From positions 42,188 to 82,442 of the forward strand of contig JACFNL010000004.1 of assembly GCA_019454875.1 (NCBI GenBank): a stretch of DNA of 40,255 bases, given 5' to 3'. The notes below the pieces were generated by a model. It did not search any database and had not been told where the DNA came from. It saw nothing but the letters and a program-made list of their open reading frames with translations. This document shows positions 1 to 9,414 of the stretch, one piece after another (position 1 is the first letter of the stretch; the number at the start of each line of letters is the position of its first letter). This stretch comes from Candidatus Cloacimonadota bacterium (lineage in GTDB: Bacteria; Muiribacteriota; UBA6191). The position numbers and the translations under genes are program-made.

Positions 1-456
1 CCCACGGTAATAACCAACAGAATCAAGGACTTCAAAAAAGTCATCAAATGCGTCCCGGACATGAATTACAGAAGGGAGGTTATATTTTTTTGCCAATTGA
101 AGCTGGGTCTTAAACAGTTCTTTTTGTCTTTCTGGCTGACTGTGTTTGTAAAAGTAATCCAGTCCCATTTCTCCAGCTGCAACACAGAGAGGGTCCTGTA
201 ACAAGGACTCGATTTCATCAAGATCCGTGTCTTTGGCCTCTTCGGTATCATGGGGATGAATTCCGGCAGTAAATCTGGACTTGTCCGGGAACTGTCTACT
301 CAGATCACGACAAGACTGTGAGGTTATGAGATCGGCACCAATATTGATCCATCCGGCCATATTCTGATGGCATTCATTCAAAACCTCGTCCCTGTCCTTA
401 TCATAACGGCTGTTATATAAGTGGCAGTGGGTATCAAAAAGAAGTTCAGAATTCAT
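1..456 (-). CDS. tatD: TatD family metal-dependent DNase (3' part lies beyond the window)
   Basis: The 152 visible residues are the N-terminal half of a TatD-type hydrolase, a TIM-barrel metal enzyme with nuclease activity in characterised members. Visible metal-site motifs are DTHCHL (residues 8-13, His10 and His12), GIHPHD (65-70), GEMGLDYFY (Glu96) and IHVRDA (His132). The frame is open through base 1, so the C-terminal half is off the left edge. The ATG at 456 overlaps the metG stop as ATGA, so the two are translationally coupled. metG-tatD is a common bacterial gene order. The family is certain; the in vivo substrate is not shown by the sequence. Confidence 0.93.
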   Translation of the reverse strand, partial: MNSELLFDTHCHLYNSRYDKDRDEVLNECHQNMAGWINIGADLITSQSCRDLSRQFPDKSRFTAGIHPHDTEEAKDTDLDEIESLLQDPLCVAAGEMGLDYFYKHSQPERQKELFKTQLQLAKKYNLPSVIHVRDAFDDFFEVLDSVGYYRG

Positions 457-2324
457 GAAACCTTGCTTCCCTCCTGAATGGGTTTGTCTACGCTGATTAA
501 ACTGAGTTCCTTTTTATTGGAGGCTGCCAGAATCATACCTTCTGATGAAACCCCCCGTAACTCCACAGGCTGTAGATTTTTAACAAAAACCACCTGTTTT
601 CCAAGTATATCTTCGGGCCTGTAGTGTGCAGCAATACCAGAAACCACCTGTTTTTTGCCGCCTGATGTAGACAGGGTTAATACCAGAAGTTTTTCAGCGT
701 CAGGATGATGTTTTGCCTCAAGTACCGTGACCAGTTCCATTTTGATTTTCTGGAAATCCTCAATGGAAATACAATCCTGTTTTGGTTTTACCGGTACGGT
801 GGTTTTGGGCTGTTCCTCTTCAATTCTTGGAAACAGAATAGGAATGTCTACTAGCTTCATAACCTCAGGTAACATACCGATCCGAGCCCTTGAAAATGCC
901 GGTTTGTGTTCTTGGTCAAGGATGGAAAGCAGTAAAGCTGAAGTCTTGGGAATAAATGGATATAAGGCATGGCTTAAAGCCCTGATTGCATCAAACAGTT
1001 CCCATAAAAGATGAGACAGGGGTTCTTTATTATCATCTTTTGCCAAAGCCCAGGGCTTTTGTTCATCCACCACCCGATTCAGATTTTTAACCTCGGCCCA
1101 GAGTGTTTCCAATGCCCCGTTCAAAACCAGTTTGTCCATCTGATTCAGGTAAACTTTCTCAATTTGTTCCACAAATCTGTCTTTAAGATTAAGGCTTAAA
1201 ACCTGTGGTTTCTGAATTTCACCGTTTAAATGTTTTTTAGCAATGCTTAAAAGTCTCTGAACCAGATTACCCAAATCATTGCCCAATTCGCTGTGATAGC
1301 GTTTGCTTAAAATATGAGCATCAAAGTTTCCATCCTGTCCAATGGAAATTTCCCTTAAGATTGCAAATCGCAGAGCATCGGAACCAAAGGTTTTGGCCAG
1401 ATCCAGAGGGTCCTGTACATTTCCAAGGCTCTTGCTCATTTTCTGCCCATCCACCAGAATAAAGCCGTGGGTGAGGACTGTAGCAGGCAGGGGAAGCTCT
1501 AAGGCCATCAGAATAGCTGGCCAGATAATGGCGTGAAACTTCAAGATGTCCTTGCCAACTACCTGAACGGCTGCTGGCCAAAAGGTTTTGTAAAGGGTTT
1601 CATCCTGCAAATACCCGGCTGAGGTCAGATAGTTCATCAAAGCCTCAATCCAGACATAGATCACATGATTGGCATCGTTTGGCATGGGGATTCCCCATTT
1701 GCCCCCGATTCGGGAAATGGAAATGTCCTCAAGGCCCTGCTCAAGAATGGCAATCATTTCATTTCTTCTAAACCCGGGCAGAACAAAATCCGGGTGAGTG
1801 GCATAATGATTTAGTAGTGCCTGATTAAAGGCAGACAAACGGAAAAAATAGTTCTCTTCCTCAATATATTGCAGGGGACGGGCTGCATCCGGTTTGATTC
1901 TTTCAGGATCTACTTTGGATTCAGGATAAAAAGTCTCGTCCCATTTGCAGTACCAGCCTTTATAGAGGCCCTTGTAGACAATTCCTTTGTCCATCAGTTT
2001 CTGAACACAGGCCGTTACCATTACTTTATGCCGTTCTTCGGTGGTGCGGATAAAGTCATCATACTGAATATCCAGTTTTTCCCAGGCATCCATAAACCGC
2101 CGGGAGTAGATATCGGTATGTTCCAGTGGGGTTCTGTTATTCTGAAGGGCTAATTCGTAGACCTTCAGGGCATGTTCATCGGTTCCTGTGGTGAATCTTA
2201 CTTCTTCACCAAGACTTCTTCTGAAACGGGCCAGGGTATCGGCTATTAAAGTTGTGAATGCAGTTCCGATATGCGGGTCACCATTCACATAATAAATTGG
2301 GGTTGTCACATAAAATCCGGCCAT
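453..2324 (-). CDS. metG: methionyl-tRNA synthetase
   Basis: A class I aminoacyl-tRNA synthetase of 623 residues that charges tRNA-Met in the cytoplasm. The Rossmann core carries the HIGH-type motif PHIGT (residues 17-21) and KMSKS (295-299). The insert around residues 122-140 has only one cysteine (YCKWDETFYPE), so the four-Cys zinc knuckle of the E. coli type is absent. About residues 525-623 form the appended EMAP/Arc1p-like tRNA-binding domain, which usually also drives dimerisation. A GAGG Shine-Dalgarno precedes the ATG. It lies 9 bp after the pseudo-GGDEF gene and overlaps tatD by 4 bp, so it is the third gene of a minus-strand operon. Confidence 0.97.
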   Translation of the reverse strand: MAGFYVTTPIYYVNGDPHIGTAFTTLIADTLARFRRSLGEEVRFTTGTDEHALKVYELALQNNRTPLEHTDIYSRRFMDAWEKLDIQYDDFIRTTEERHKVMVTACVQKLMDKGIVYKGLYKGWYCKWDETFYPESKVDPERIKPDAARPLQYIEEENYFFRLSAFNQALLNHYATHPDFVLPGFRRNEMIAILEQGLEDISISRIGGKWGIPMPNDANHVIYVWIEALMNYLTSAGYLQDETLYKTFWPAAVQVVGKDILKFHAIIWPAILMALELPLPATVLTHGFILVDGQKMSKSLGNVQDPLDLAKTFGSDALRFAILREISIGQDGNFDAHILSKRYHSELGNDLGNLVQRLLSIAKKHLNGEIQKPQVLSLNLKDRFVEQIEKVYLNQMDKLVLNGALETLWAEVKNLNRVVDEQKPWALAKDDNKEPLSHLLWELFDAIRALSHALYPFIPKTSALLLSILDQEHKPAFSRARIGMLPEVMKLVDIPILFPRIEEEQPKTTVPVKPKQDCISIEDFQKIKMELVTVLEAKHHPDAEKLLVLTLSTSGGKKQVVSGIAAHYRPEDILGKQVVFVKNLQPVELRGVSSEGMILAASNKKELSLISVDKPIQEGSKVS

Positions 2325-2333
2325 AATAAACCT

Positions 2334-3671
2334 CTAAATGCTGCGAATCAGGTTGGGCCCGGCTGCAATAGCAGTCTTGAGCGCTTCTCTTGCCTTGTCC
2401 AGAAGATTGTCAAAGGTTAACTGTTCAGGAATACGATGCACCATGCCTGTGTACATTTCACCAATCGCAGGTTTAGGCGGCAGGGTGAAGGTTTTTTCAC
2501 TGTCATGACCCGTGTTTAGCCAGTGGGCCATAGAGTGTACCACTCTGGCAGTCTGCAATAGTACTACATCTCTTTGTGGTCCATATACACAGCAGTTGAT
2601 GAGATTAAACTCTCTGGTAATTGTGGACATGGGGGGTAAATGCGTCTGAATGAGATCAATGAGCCTGTCCAGAGCTGGTCCCATTTTTTGGGTATCAGAT
2701 ACCTTGAGGAAAAACAAGATCATGGACACCGGGACTTTCTGGGTTCTGGCCATTTGAATCATAAGTCGGGACTGGGATTCAAAATGCAGATAGACATCTT
2801 CAAAGTTGGGTTTGTCAAAACTTAGAAACTGGGAGCGGGTCTGAAGATGGTCATACAGAAGTCTGGTGGCAAACAGATATTGTTCTTTTTGAATTTCCAT
2901 GGTTTCCAGGGCCTGGGCCCCATCACGGATCCACAAAAAGCCTCGCATGTCTCCTGCAACGCCTAAGGGAAAAATGGCCCCATATATAGGCAGGTTGGGA
3001 TTGGATTCTGACAAAAACTGTCCCAGATTCGGGTCGCTTTTTAGCTCATTGGTTAAAATCGGTTGCCCGTCACTATAACACCGTCCGGAAAAATCAGATC
3101 TCCATGAAAAAGGCATGGACCAGTTAGCCATCTGGGTCAGTTTTGCCCTGGAAATTTCTTCTGTACCTTCAAATTCGATTAGATGGATTCTGTCTTTACT
3201 GACCCCAAACAAAAAAAGTTCTGAATTTGGAGTCATCAATTTGATGGCCTGAAGGTAATCTGATGCCTTCTGTCGAAACCGTTTGTTAGGGTCTGCGAGG
3301 ATTCTATGTATGGAAGGGATGGGCAAATCCCTGATTTGATTTGGTCTTTCCGCAGGCTTTAGAAGTTTGTCCAATACGGCCAGAAAGTGCAGGTAGAAGT
3401 CATGCAGGGGGTCATTTTCTTTTATTTCTTCCACATCCTTGCCATCGGCCAGTGCAAGTTTGCGCAGGTAGATAAGAACCCTCTGCTCATAACGGGTGGA
3501 AAAATAGGTCTTGATCCCGTCCAGAATAAAATAGAAGGGCAGAAAAAATACAAAAAACTTCAAAAATTCAAACTTCAAATCTTCAGCCAGAAAGGTGCTG
3601 GCAAGCAGGTAAAACCCACCAAGGATCAAAAAATTCAAAATCAGAACTGTAATCTTGTTAGCAAAACTCAT
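2334..3671 (-). CDS. membrane protein with GAF-like and degenerate GGDEF-like regions
   Basis: 445 residues. Two hydrophobic segments (about 8-28 and 37-56) form an N-terminal hairpin anchor. About residues 135-275 have the look of a GAF-type sensor (SGRCYSDGQPILTNE, then GAIFPLGVAGDMRGFLWIRDG). Residues 288-445 follow the order of a GGDEF domain: a VSMILFFLKV strand where active enzymes have IIILDIDHF, then REFNLINCCVYG (353-364) where the GGDEF loop should be, and a final DNLLDKAREALKTAIAAGPN that mirrors the Ad-AlY-AK-GrN helix. Catalytic and metal residues are absent. It starts 1 bp after the stop of a true diguanylate cyclase. The GAF/GGDEF assignment is inferred from pattern; a regulatory or c-di-GMP-related role is a guess. 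Confidence 0.55.
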   Translation of the reverse strand: MSFANKITVLILNFLILGGFYLLASTFLAEDLKFEFLKFFVFFLPFYFILDGIKTYFSTRYEQRVLIYLRKLALADGKDVEEIKENDPLHDFYLHFLAVLDKLLKPAERPNQIRDLPIPSIHRILADPNKRFRQKASDYLQAIKLMTPNSELFLFGVSKDRIHLIEFEGTEEISRAKLTQMANWSMPFSWRSDFSGRCYSDGQPILTNELKSDPNLGQFLSESNPNLPIYGAIFPLGVAGDMRGFLWIRDGAQALETMEIQKEQYLFATRLLYDHLQTRSQFLSFDKPNFEDVYLHFESQSRLMIQMARTQKVPVSMILFFLKVSDTQKMGPALDRLIDLIQTHLPPMSTITREFNLINCCVYGPQRDVVLLQTARVVHSMAHWLNTGHDSEKTFTLPPKPAIGEMYTGMVHRIPEQLTFDNLLDKAREALKTAIAAGPNLIRSI

Positions 3672-3672
3672 G

Positions 3673-5739
3673 TCATTCCTGATTCAGACTCTGGATATCC
3701 GAGTAGAGTGTCACGCGATTTCGCCCCCCATCCTTGCTGGCATAAAGGGCTTTGTCCGCATTTTCATAAAGTTTGGTAATACTTCGATCCGGTCCAATCT
3801 CAGAGACTCCTAATGATACGGTGATTTTTAGCTCCTTGCCACCAAGAGATATTAACGGGGTGGATTCTATCATGCTGCGGATACGATTCGCAGGGATCTC
3901 GGCATCTGTGGCAGTCTGATTAGGACAGATAATACAGAACTCTTCCCCACCAAGGCGACAGGGAATATCGTGATCACGAATGGCCTGATGCAAAAGATTT
4001 GCTACATGAATCAATACCTCATCGCCTACCGAATGCCCGTGGGTATCGTTAAATATTTTGAAATGATCAATATCCAGAATGATAATTGAAAATGGGCGGT
4101 TGGAGCTTTGCAGAAGCTGTTCTAAATGCTGGAAGAAAAACCGCCGGATGAACAGGCCGGTCAATTCGTCAGTAATGGCAAGTTTATAGAGTCTGGCATT
4201 ATCAATGGCAGTGGCACAAAGGTTGGCAATAGCCTGAAACAGTTTTAAATCCTGATCGTTAAAACTGTAGGCCATGGATTTGGAGATGTTTAAAACACCA
4301 AGGGGTCTTTCATTGCTGATAAGTGGAACGGAAAGCATGGTTCCAGGGCTGACTTGTTCCTTTTTAATCTTCTGAAACTCGGGGCTTTTTGTGGTATCCA
4401 TAACCAACATAGGTTGCTGGGTCTGAAAAACATGACCGGCTACGCTCTCCCCCACGGCCAGACTGGTTTTCTGAACTACTTCGCGCTTGAGTCCCTTGGC
4501 CATGGCAATCTTTAAGGTCTGGGTTTTTGGATCATGCAGAAGAATAGAGCCCTTATCCGCAGCCATAACATCAACCACAGTATCCAGAATGGTCTTTAGA
4601 AGGGTACGAAAGTCCAGTTCCTTGGAAACGATGGTTCCCACCTGATACAGGGTCTGAAGCTCAAGGATCTTTTTCTTCAAGTGATTCTGGTAGTCCCTGA
4701 GGTTTACCCTCATCACATCAAATTTGGTGGCAAGCTCACCAATTTCGTCGTTGGTTTCCGGGGTGATACGCATTTCCAGGTTGCCCCGGGAAATTTTTTC
4801 ACTGGACTCCACCAGTTTTCTTAAGGGTGTAGTGATTTTTTTGGCGATCCACCAGCCGAGGATAGCTGCTACCACAAGATAGAAGATCAGAAAGTAACGG
4901 AAATTCCGCTTATATTCCTTGATGTTTTCATAGGCACTGCCTTTGGGAAGAAACAGGACTTTCCAGGGCGGGGTATCTTTGGATCGGTAATAATCCTGCA
5001 AATCCTTCAGATACAGGTTGTGATCCAGTAGTAAATGCGGTGGAAACACCTTGCCGGCCTCCAGGGTTGAATCCTTGGAGGAAGCAATAATTCTTTGAGT
5101 CTCATCCAGGATATAGATGGAAGCGTATTCATTGGTGTTTTCAAAAAAATCCTTGATTTCGTCCAGGGATCTTTGGAAATAGTCCATATTAAGCTGAACA
5201 ATCAGGGCCCCTAATACCTGTCCCTGATTGCGGATCAGAGTACGAAATTCGGCAGCTCCCCGGTGGGAGGTGCTGACAGACTGAAGCTCCTCTTCAATGT
5301 TTTCAAACAAGGAGATTCCATACTGATGTAACAGAGTCTGGGAAAACAGATGTTCAAGATTGGCTGGTGGTTGAAAATTTTCTGTATGGGCAATGAGAAC
5401 CTTTCTTGCGGAATAAATGCCCGCTCCCGTAAAAAGCATGTCATTTTCCACAAGCTCAATCAGGGTTTTTGAAGCTCTTTCTTCATCCAGATCCTGAATT
5501 TCACCCAGACGGGAATATATATCCAGAACAGATTTGGTTTTGGCGATGATGGTAAAAACCTGAAACCCAATAAACCTCACAAAGGCATCATTGGTTTTTT
5601 GCACATAGGACTGGACCAGTTTTTCCTGAACCGATATCGAGTACCATCCCAGAGGCACCATGCTGAAAAAAATCAGGAACAAAAAGGCAGCAAAAAGCTT
5701 AAAAATCATCTTCTGAAATCGTACAACAATTATGGCCAT
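3673..5739 (-). CDS. membrane diguanylate cyclase (periplasmic sensor-HAMP-GAF-GGDEF)
   Basis: Makes c-di-GMP from two GTP. From the N-terminus: a TM helix, a periplasmic Cache-like sensor of about 250 residues, a second TM helix (FLIFYLVVAAILGWWIAKKI), a HAMP linker (TTPLRKLVESSEKISRGNLE), a coiled coil, a GAF domain and a C-terminal GGDEF domain. The active site reads CRLGGEEFCII, with metal-site residues in ILDIDHFKIFND. An intact allosteric I-site RDHD lies five residues before GGEEF, so product inhibition is likely. The start is uncertain: the frame opens at 5772, an ATG at 5739 follows GCGGAACC, and another at 5709 begins directly at the TM helix. First gene of the metG-tatD operon and divergent from the PfkB gene. 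Confidence 0.9.
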   Translation of the reverse strand: MAIIVVRFQKMIFKLFAAFLFLIFFSMVPLGWYSISVQEKLVQSYVQKTNDAFVRFIGFQVFTIIAKTKSVLDIYSRLGEIQDLDEERASKTLIELVENDMLFTGAGIYSARKVLIAHTENFQPPANLEHLFSQTLLHQYGISLFENIEEELQSVSTSHRGAAEFRTLIRNQGQVLGALIVQLNMDYFQRSLDEIKDFFENTNEYASIYILDETQRIIASSKDSTLEAGKVFPPHLLLDHNLYLKDLQDYYRSKDTPPWKVLFLPKGSAYENIKEYKRNFRYFLIFYLVVAAILGWWIAKKITTPLRKLVESSEKISRGNLEMRITPETNDEIGELATKFDVMRVNLRDYQNHLKKKILELQTLYQVGTIVSKELDFRTLLKTILDTVVDVMAADKGSILLHDPKTQTLKIAMAKGLKREVVQKTSLAVGESVAGHVFQTQQPMLVMDTTKSPEFQKIKKEQVSPGTMLSVPLISNERPLGVLNISKSMAYSFNDQDLKLFQAIANLCATAIDNARLYKLAITDELTGLFIRRFFFQHLEQLLQSSNRPFSIIILDIDHFKIFNDTHGHSVGDEVLIHVANLLHQAIRDHDIPCRLGGEEFCIICPNQTATDAEIPANRIRSMIESTPLISLGGKELKITVSLGVSEIGPDRSITKLYENADKALYASKDGGRNRVTLYSDIQSLNQE

Positions 5740-5807
5740 GGTGGTTCCGCTTAAGAAGTCGCAGGATATCATGGTAATACGATTTGTGGTATGGGGTTAT
5801 TCTAGGT

Positions 5808-5813
5808 TATAAT
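5808..5813 (+). promoter_or_regulatory. -10 element (TATAAT) ahead of the pfkB-glmS-glmU operon
   Basis: A consensus TATAAT lies 27 bp before the ATG at 5841. A weak -35 candidate, TTGTGG (5784-5789), sits 18 bp upstream. A GGAGG Shine-Dalgarno between this element and the ATG at 5841 gives a conventional short leader. It lies in the divergent gap shared with the diguanylate cyclase operon. Confidence 0.55.
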
Positions 5814-5840
5814 CCGCGCTTCTTTGGCCTGGAGGTTTTT

Positions 5841-6743
5841 ATGTCAGTAACAGCCATTGGTTCCATTGCTCTGGACAGTTTGATTGTGCCTAGCGGAGAG
5901 TTTCAAGAGGTTCTTGGAGGTTCTGCCTCACATTTCGCCACATCCTGTTCCCTGTTTTGCAAAGACCTGGCAATAGTTGGGGTGGTTGGTCAGGATTTTC
6001 CCCGCGAACATATTCAGTATTTTCAAGATCGCGGAGTAAACATTGATGGTTTAAAAGTTGAAGCTGGCAAAACCTTTCGCTGGAAAGGTCGTTACGAGCA
6101 TGATCAGATGGATCAGGCTTTAACTCTGGATACACAGCTTAATGTCTTTGAGAACTTTCGGCCTGAATTAAGTCAGTCCAGTGCCAATCCTGAATTTTTA
6201 TTTCTGGGTAACATTCATCCTGCCCTGCAAAATGATGTAGCCCAGAAGGTAACTGCCAGACTCAAGATTTTAGATACTATGAATCTTTGGATTCAGACAG
6301 CGCAGGCCCAGCTTCGGGAAGTGCTCTCCAAGATTGATGTCTTGATTTTTAATGATGGAGAGGCCCGTTTATTCACCGGATCGGATAATCTTTTAGATGC
6401 CGGACGCAAGGTTTTGGAGCTTGGCCCAAAGGCTGTGATTATGAAACGGGGCGAGCATGGGGCTCTTTTAATTTCGAAGGATGATGTGTTCAGTGTGCCG
6501 GGATTTCCTGTGGGCAAAGTGATTGATCCAACTGGTGCCGGTGATTCTTTTGCCGGTGGATTTGTAGGATCTCTTGCAGAAAGCAAGGAAATTACCAAGG
6601 AAAGCCTCAGGCGGGCCGTGGCTTACGGAAATGTAATGGGATCTTTTAATGTGCAGGGAGTCGGGGTCGAAGTCCTGTCCAAGGCTAACCGTGAAATGGT
6701 TGAAGCCAGATTTAAATCCTTTCAGGAACTGGTGAGGTTTTAA
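5841..6743 (+). CDS. PfkB/ribokinase-family sugar or nucleoside kinase
   Basis: 300 residues from the ATG at 5841, chosen because a GGAGG ribosome site precedes it and the protein then begins with the family's first strand (VTAIGSIALDS). The frame opens earlier at 5784, but that extension has no family similarity. The GG near residues 26-27 (LGGSASHFA) matches PfkB signature 1. DPTGAGDSFAGGF (229-241) is signature 2, with the catalytic base Asp235. Substrate cannot be assigned from sequence; members phosphorylate ribose, fructose, adenosine and others. The stop TAA shares its last A with the glmS ATG, so it is coupled to amino-sugar synthesis genes. A role in hexosamine metabolism is context inference only. 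Confidence 0.88.
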   Translation: MSVTAIGSIALDSLIVPSGEFQEVLGGSASHFATSCSLFCKDLAIVGVVGQDFPREHIQYFQDRGVNIDGLKVEAGKTFRWKGRYEHDQMDQALTLDTQLNVFENFRPELSQSSANPEFLFLGNIHPALQNDVAQKVTARLKILDTMNLWIQTAQAQLREVLSKIDVLIFNDGEARLFTGSDNLLDAGRKVLELGPKAVIMKRGEHGALLISKDDVFSVPGFPVGKVIDPTGAGDSFAGGFVGSLAESKEITKESLRRAVAYGNVMGSFNVQGVGVEVLSKANREMVEARFKSFQELVRF

Positions 6744-8581
6744 TGTGCGGAATTATCGGGTATACCGGGTCAGTCTTTGCCGCGTCTAAAGTGGTTCTGG
6801 ATGGTTTGGAACGCCTTGAGTACCGAGGATACGATTCAGCGGGTCTGGCTACTATTAAAGGTAGTGGACTATTAGTGAATCGTGGCAGTGGCAAACTCAG
6901 ACTGATTCGATCTGTATTGGAAAAAGGTATGGGGTCGGAGTCTGTGGCCATTGGACACACCCGTTGGGCCACACACGGAAAACCCACAGAAGAAAATGCC
7001 CATCCCCATGTGGACAATGCCAGAAGAATCGTCGTTGTTCACAACGGGATTATCGAAAACTATCTGGACTTAAAGGGTGAACTTTCAGCCAAAGGCCATC
7101 GTTTTGACTCTCAAACCGATACAGAGATTATTGCCCACCTTCTGGCTGACATGGAAAATCCTGATTTTCTTGTGTCCTTCAGGCAGGCAGTTTTACGCCT
7201 TGAGGGGGCCTATGCATTGGCTGTGCTGCATGTGAATTACCCGGACCGTATCTTTTTTGCCCGCAAAAACTGCCCTTTGATTGTAGGCCACTCAGAAAAT
7301 GAAGGTATGTTTTTAGGCTCGGATCCAGCGGCAATGCTTTCCTACACCAGAACGGTCACTTATTTGAATGATCTGGAGTATGGATATATCGATCCGACTT
7401 CTGTACATCTTTTTTCCTTAAATTCTGGTGAGCCTCTGCCAATTCAGAAAGAGGTTCTTGACTGGAATCCGGTAGCTGCTGAAAAAGGCGGTTACAGGCA
7501 TTTTATGCTAAAGGAGATCCACGAACAGCCTGATGTTGTCAGAAACACTTTAGGGGGGCGACTTGATGAGGCTCGTGGCAAGGTACTTCTGCCGGATTTC
7601 CAGATTTCCCCCGAACAGTTTTCCAAAATCGACAGAATTGTGATTACAGCCTGTGGTACAGCTTATTATTCTGGCCTTGTTGGTAAGTATGTCCTGGAGA
7701 GATTGTGTCGTATTCCTGTAGATGCGGAACTGGCCTCTGAGTTTCGGTATCGGGATCCGGTGATTAATGAAAAAACGCTGGTGATTGCTGTTTCCCAATC
7801 CGGCGAGACAGCAGATACCCTTGCGGCCATTGAACTTGCCCGGGCCAGAGGTGCCACTACAATGGCAATCGTAAATGTCAAAGGCTCAAGTCTTACCCGT
7901 CGCGTGGATGGCACACTCTATATACATGCAGGCCCTGAAATTGGGGTGGCATCCACCAAGGCCTATCTGGCAATGGTGGTTGGGTTTGAACTTTTTGCCT
8001 TATATCTAAGCGAGATCCGAAATACTCTGAGCTCAGACAGCCGCAGGGAATTTATTCATGAACTGAAGTTGATTCCCGGTAAAATTGAGGAGCAGTTAAA
8101 ACACAAAGAAGATGTTTTACAGGTGGCTCAGAAGTATCAGAACTACAGAAATTTTCTCTATCTTGGCCGTGATTACAACTATCCAACCGCTCTGGAAGGG
8201 GCATTAAAGCTTAAGGAGCTTTCCTATATTCATGCTGAAGGTTATGCTTCTGGTGAAATGAAACACGGGCCTATTGCCCTTTTGGATCGAGATTGTCCTG
8301 TAGTGGCAATTTTAAGTGAATCCAGTGTTTATGAGAAGGTTTTAAGCAACATCCAGGAGGCTCGAGCCAGGGACTGTCTGGTGATTGGGGTTTTAACCGA
8401 AGGGTCTACGCATTCTGCCTCAGTCGTTGATGATTCATTGATTACCCAAAGAACTATTGAGGTTTTAAGTCCACTCTTAAATGTGATTCCCTTGCAGCTG
8501 TTTGCCTATTTTGTGTCTGATTTAAAGGGCCTTGATGTGGATCAACCCCGAAATCTGGCCAAGTCTGTGACCGTGGAGTAA
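6743..8581 (+). CDS. glmS: glutamine--fructose-6-phosphate aminotransferase
   Basis: Converts fructose 6-phosphate and glutamine to glucosamine 6-phosphate, the entry step to UDP-GlcNAc for peptidoglycan and LPS. 612 residues, normal length. The protein starts MCGIIGYTG, with Cys2 the N-terminal nucleophile of the class II glutaminase domain. GHTRWATHGKP and HNGIIENY are glutaminase motifs. Two SIS sugar-isomerase domains follow (CGTAYYSG, SQSGETADT, GRDYNYPTALEGALKLKE), and the terminus NLAKSVTVE is the conserved C-tail that closes the active site. Overlaps the PfkB gene by 1 bp and is followed 2 bp later by glmU. No glmS ribozyme is visible upstream, and none would fit inside the preceding coding sequence. 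Confidence 0.98.
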   Translation: MCGIIGYTGSVFAASKVVLDGLERLEYRGYDSAGLATIKGSGLLVNRGSGKLRLIRSVLEKGMGSESVAIGHTRWATHGKPTEENAHPHVDNARRIVVVHNGIIENYLDLKGELSAKGHRFDSQTDTEIIAHLLADMENPDFLVSFRQAVLRLEGAYALAVLHVNYPDRIFFARKNCPLIVGHSENEGMFLGSDPAAMLSYTRTVTYLNDLEYGYIDPTSVHLFSLNSGEPLPIQKEVLDWNPVAAEKGGYRHFMLKEIHEQPDVVRNTLGGRLDEARGKVLLPDFQISPEQFSKIDRIVITACGTAYYSGLVGKYVLERLCRIPVDAELASEFRYRDPVINEKTLVIAVSQSGETADTLAAIELARARGATTMAIVNVKGSSLTRRVDGTLYIHAGPEIGVASTKAYLAMVVGFELFALYLSEIRNTLSSDSRREFIHELKLIPGKIEEQLKHKEDVLQVAQKYQNYRNFLYLGRDYNYPTALEGALKLKELSYIHAEGYASGEMKHGPIALLDRDCPVVAILSESSVYEKVLSNIQEARARDCLVIGVLTEGSTHSASVVDDSLITQRTIEVLSPLLNVIPLQLFAYFVSDLKGLDVDQPRNLAKSVTVE

Positions 8582-8583
8582 CG

Positions 8584-9309
8584 ATGTTGGTCAGCATAAT
8601 TCTGGCAGCAGGCCTTGGAAAACGCATGCAATCCGATTTGCCCAAGGTTTTGCATGAGGTTCATAATAAACCACTTCTGCGCTGGGTTCTGGAGGCTGCC
8701 GAAGCCTCGGGTATCCGTGAACATGTGGTTGTGGTTGGTCATAAAAAGGAACTGGTGGAGGCTCAGTTTGCAGCTCCGAATCTACAGTTTGCTGTGCAGT
8801 CCGAGCAGTTAGGCACGGGACATGCAGTACGAATGACTCAGCCTATTCTTGGTAAAGAGCATGGAATGGCCTTAATCCTTTGTGGAGACACACCCTGTTT
8901 GAATCCACAGACCCTGACTCAGTTTTTACGGGAAGCCATGGAATACGATGTGGCTGTATTAGGTGCGGATGCAAAAGACCCTTCGGGTTATGGCCGTATT
9001 CTTAGGGATGGTTATGGTGTTCTCACAGCCATTCGTGAGCATAGGGACTGCTCGGATAAGGAACTTCTGGTACGGGAAATCAATACAGGAATTTATGCTG
9101 TAAGACTCCCGCTTCTATTTCAGCTCCTCTCCGAACTGAGTTGTTACAATTCCCAGGGAGAATATTATTTAACCGACATTATCGAAGTGGGAATCCGTAA
9201 AAAATTACAGGTCGAAGCTTTCAAAATGGGAAGGTTTGAGGAATTTCTGGGCGTGAACACCAAGGAACAGCTTTTGGAGGCTGCCCACATTTTATCTTAT
9301 GGATCATAA
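8584..9309 (+). CDS. glmU: GlmU uridyltransferase domain only (UDP-GlcNAc pyrophosphorylase)
   Basis: A nucleotidyltransferase that joins GlcNAc-1-phosphate and UTP. All N-terminal domain landmarks of GlmU are present: LAAGLGKRM (residues 8-15) and Lys21 of the signature, VQSEQLGTGHA (71-81), CGDTP with Asp102 (100-104), DPSGYGRI (132-139), the INTG loop (166-169) and QGEYYLTD (191-198). At 241 residues it ends exactly where the left-handed beta-helix acetyltransferase domain begins in the usual protein of about 450 residues. The following 105 bp do not encode it in another frame. The cell therefore needs a separate glucosamine-1-phosphate acetyltransferase, or a different entry route to GlcNAc-1-P. 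In an operon with glmS. Confidence 0.9.
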   Translation: MLVSIILAAGLGKRMQSDLPKVLHEVHNKPLLRWVLEAAEASGIREHVVVVGHKKELVEAQFAAPNLQFAVQSEQLGTGHAVRMTQPILGKEHGMALILCGDTPCLNPQTLTQFLREAMEYDVAVLGADAKDPSGYGRILRDGYGVLTAIREHRDCSDKELLVREINTGIYAVRLPLLFQLLSELSCYNSQGEYYLTDIIEVGIRKKLQVEAFKMGRFEEFLGVNTKEQLLEAAHILSYGS

Positions 9310-9414
9310 ATCCTTGATTTTTAGGGTATTTTGTTAATACGATCGCATCCGGCTCCGATGGTAACACGGGGACAGTATACCCAATTGCCTGTGCCATTGT
9401 GAGGGGATCTCATT

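Noticed and set aside
6593..6743. A glmS ribozyme ahead of glmS
   Set aside because: glmS overlaps the PfkB coding sequence by 1 bp, leaving no leader for a ribozyme.
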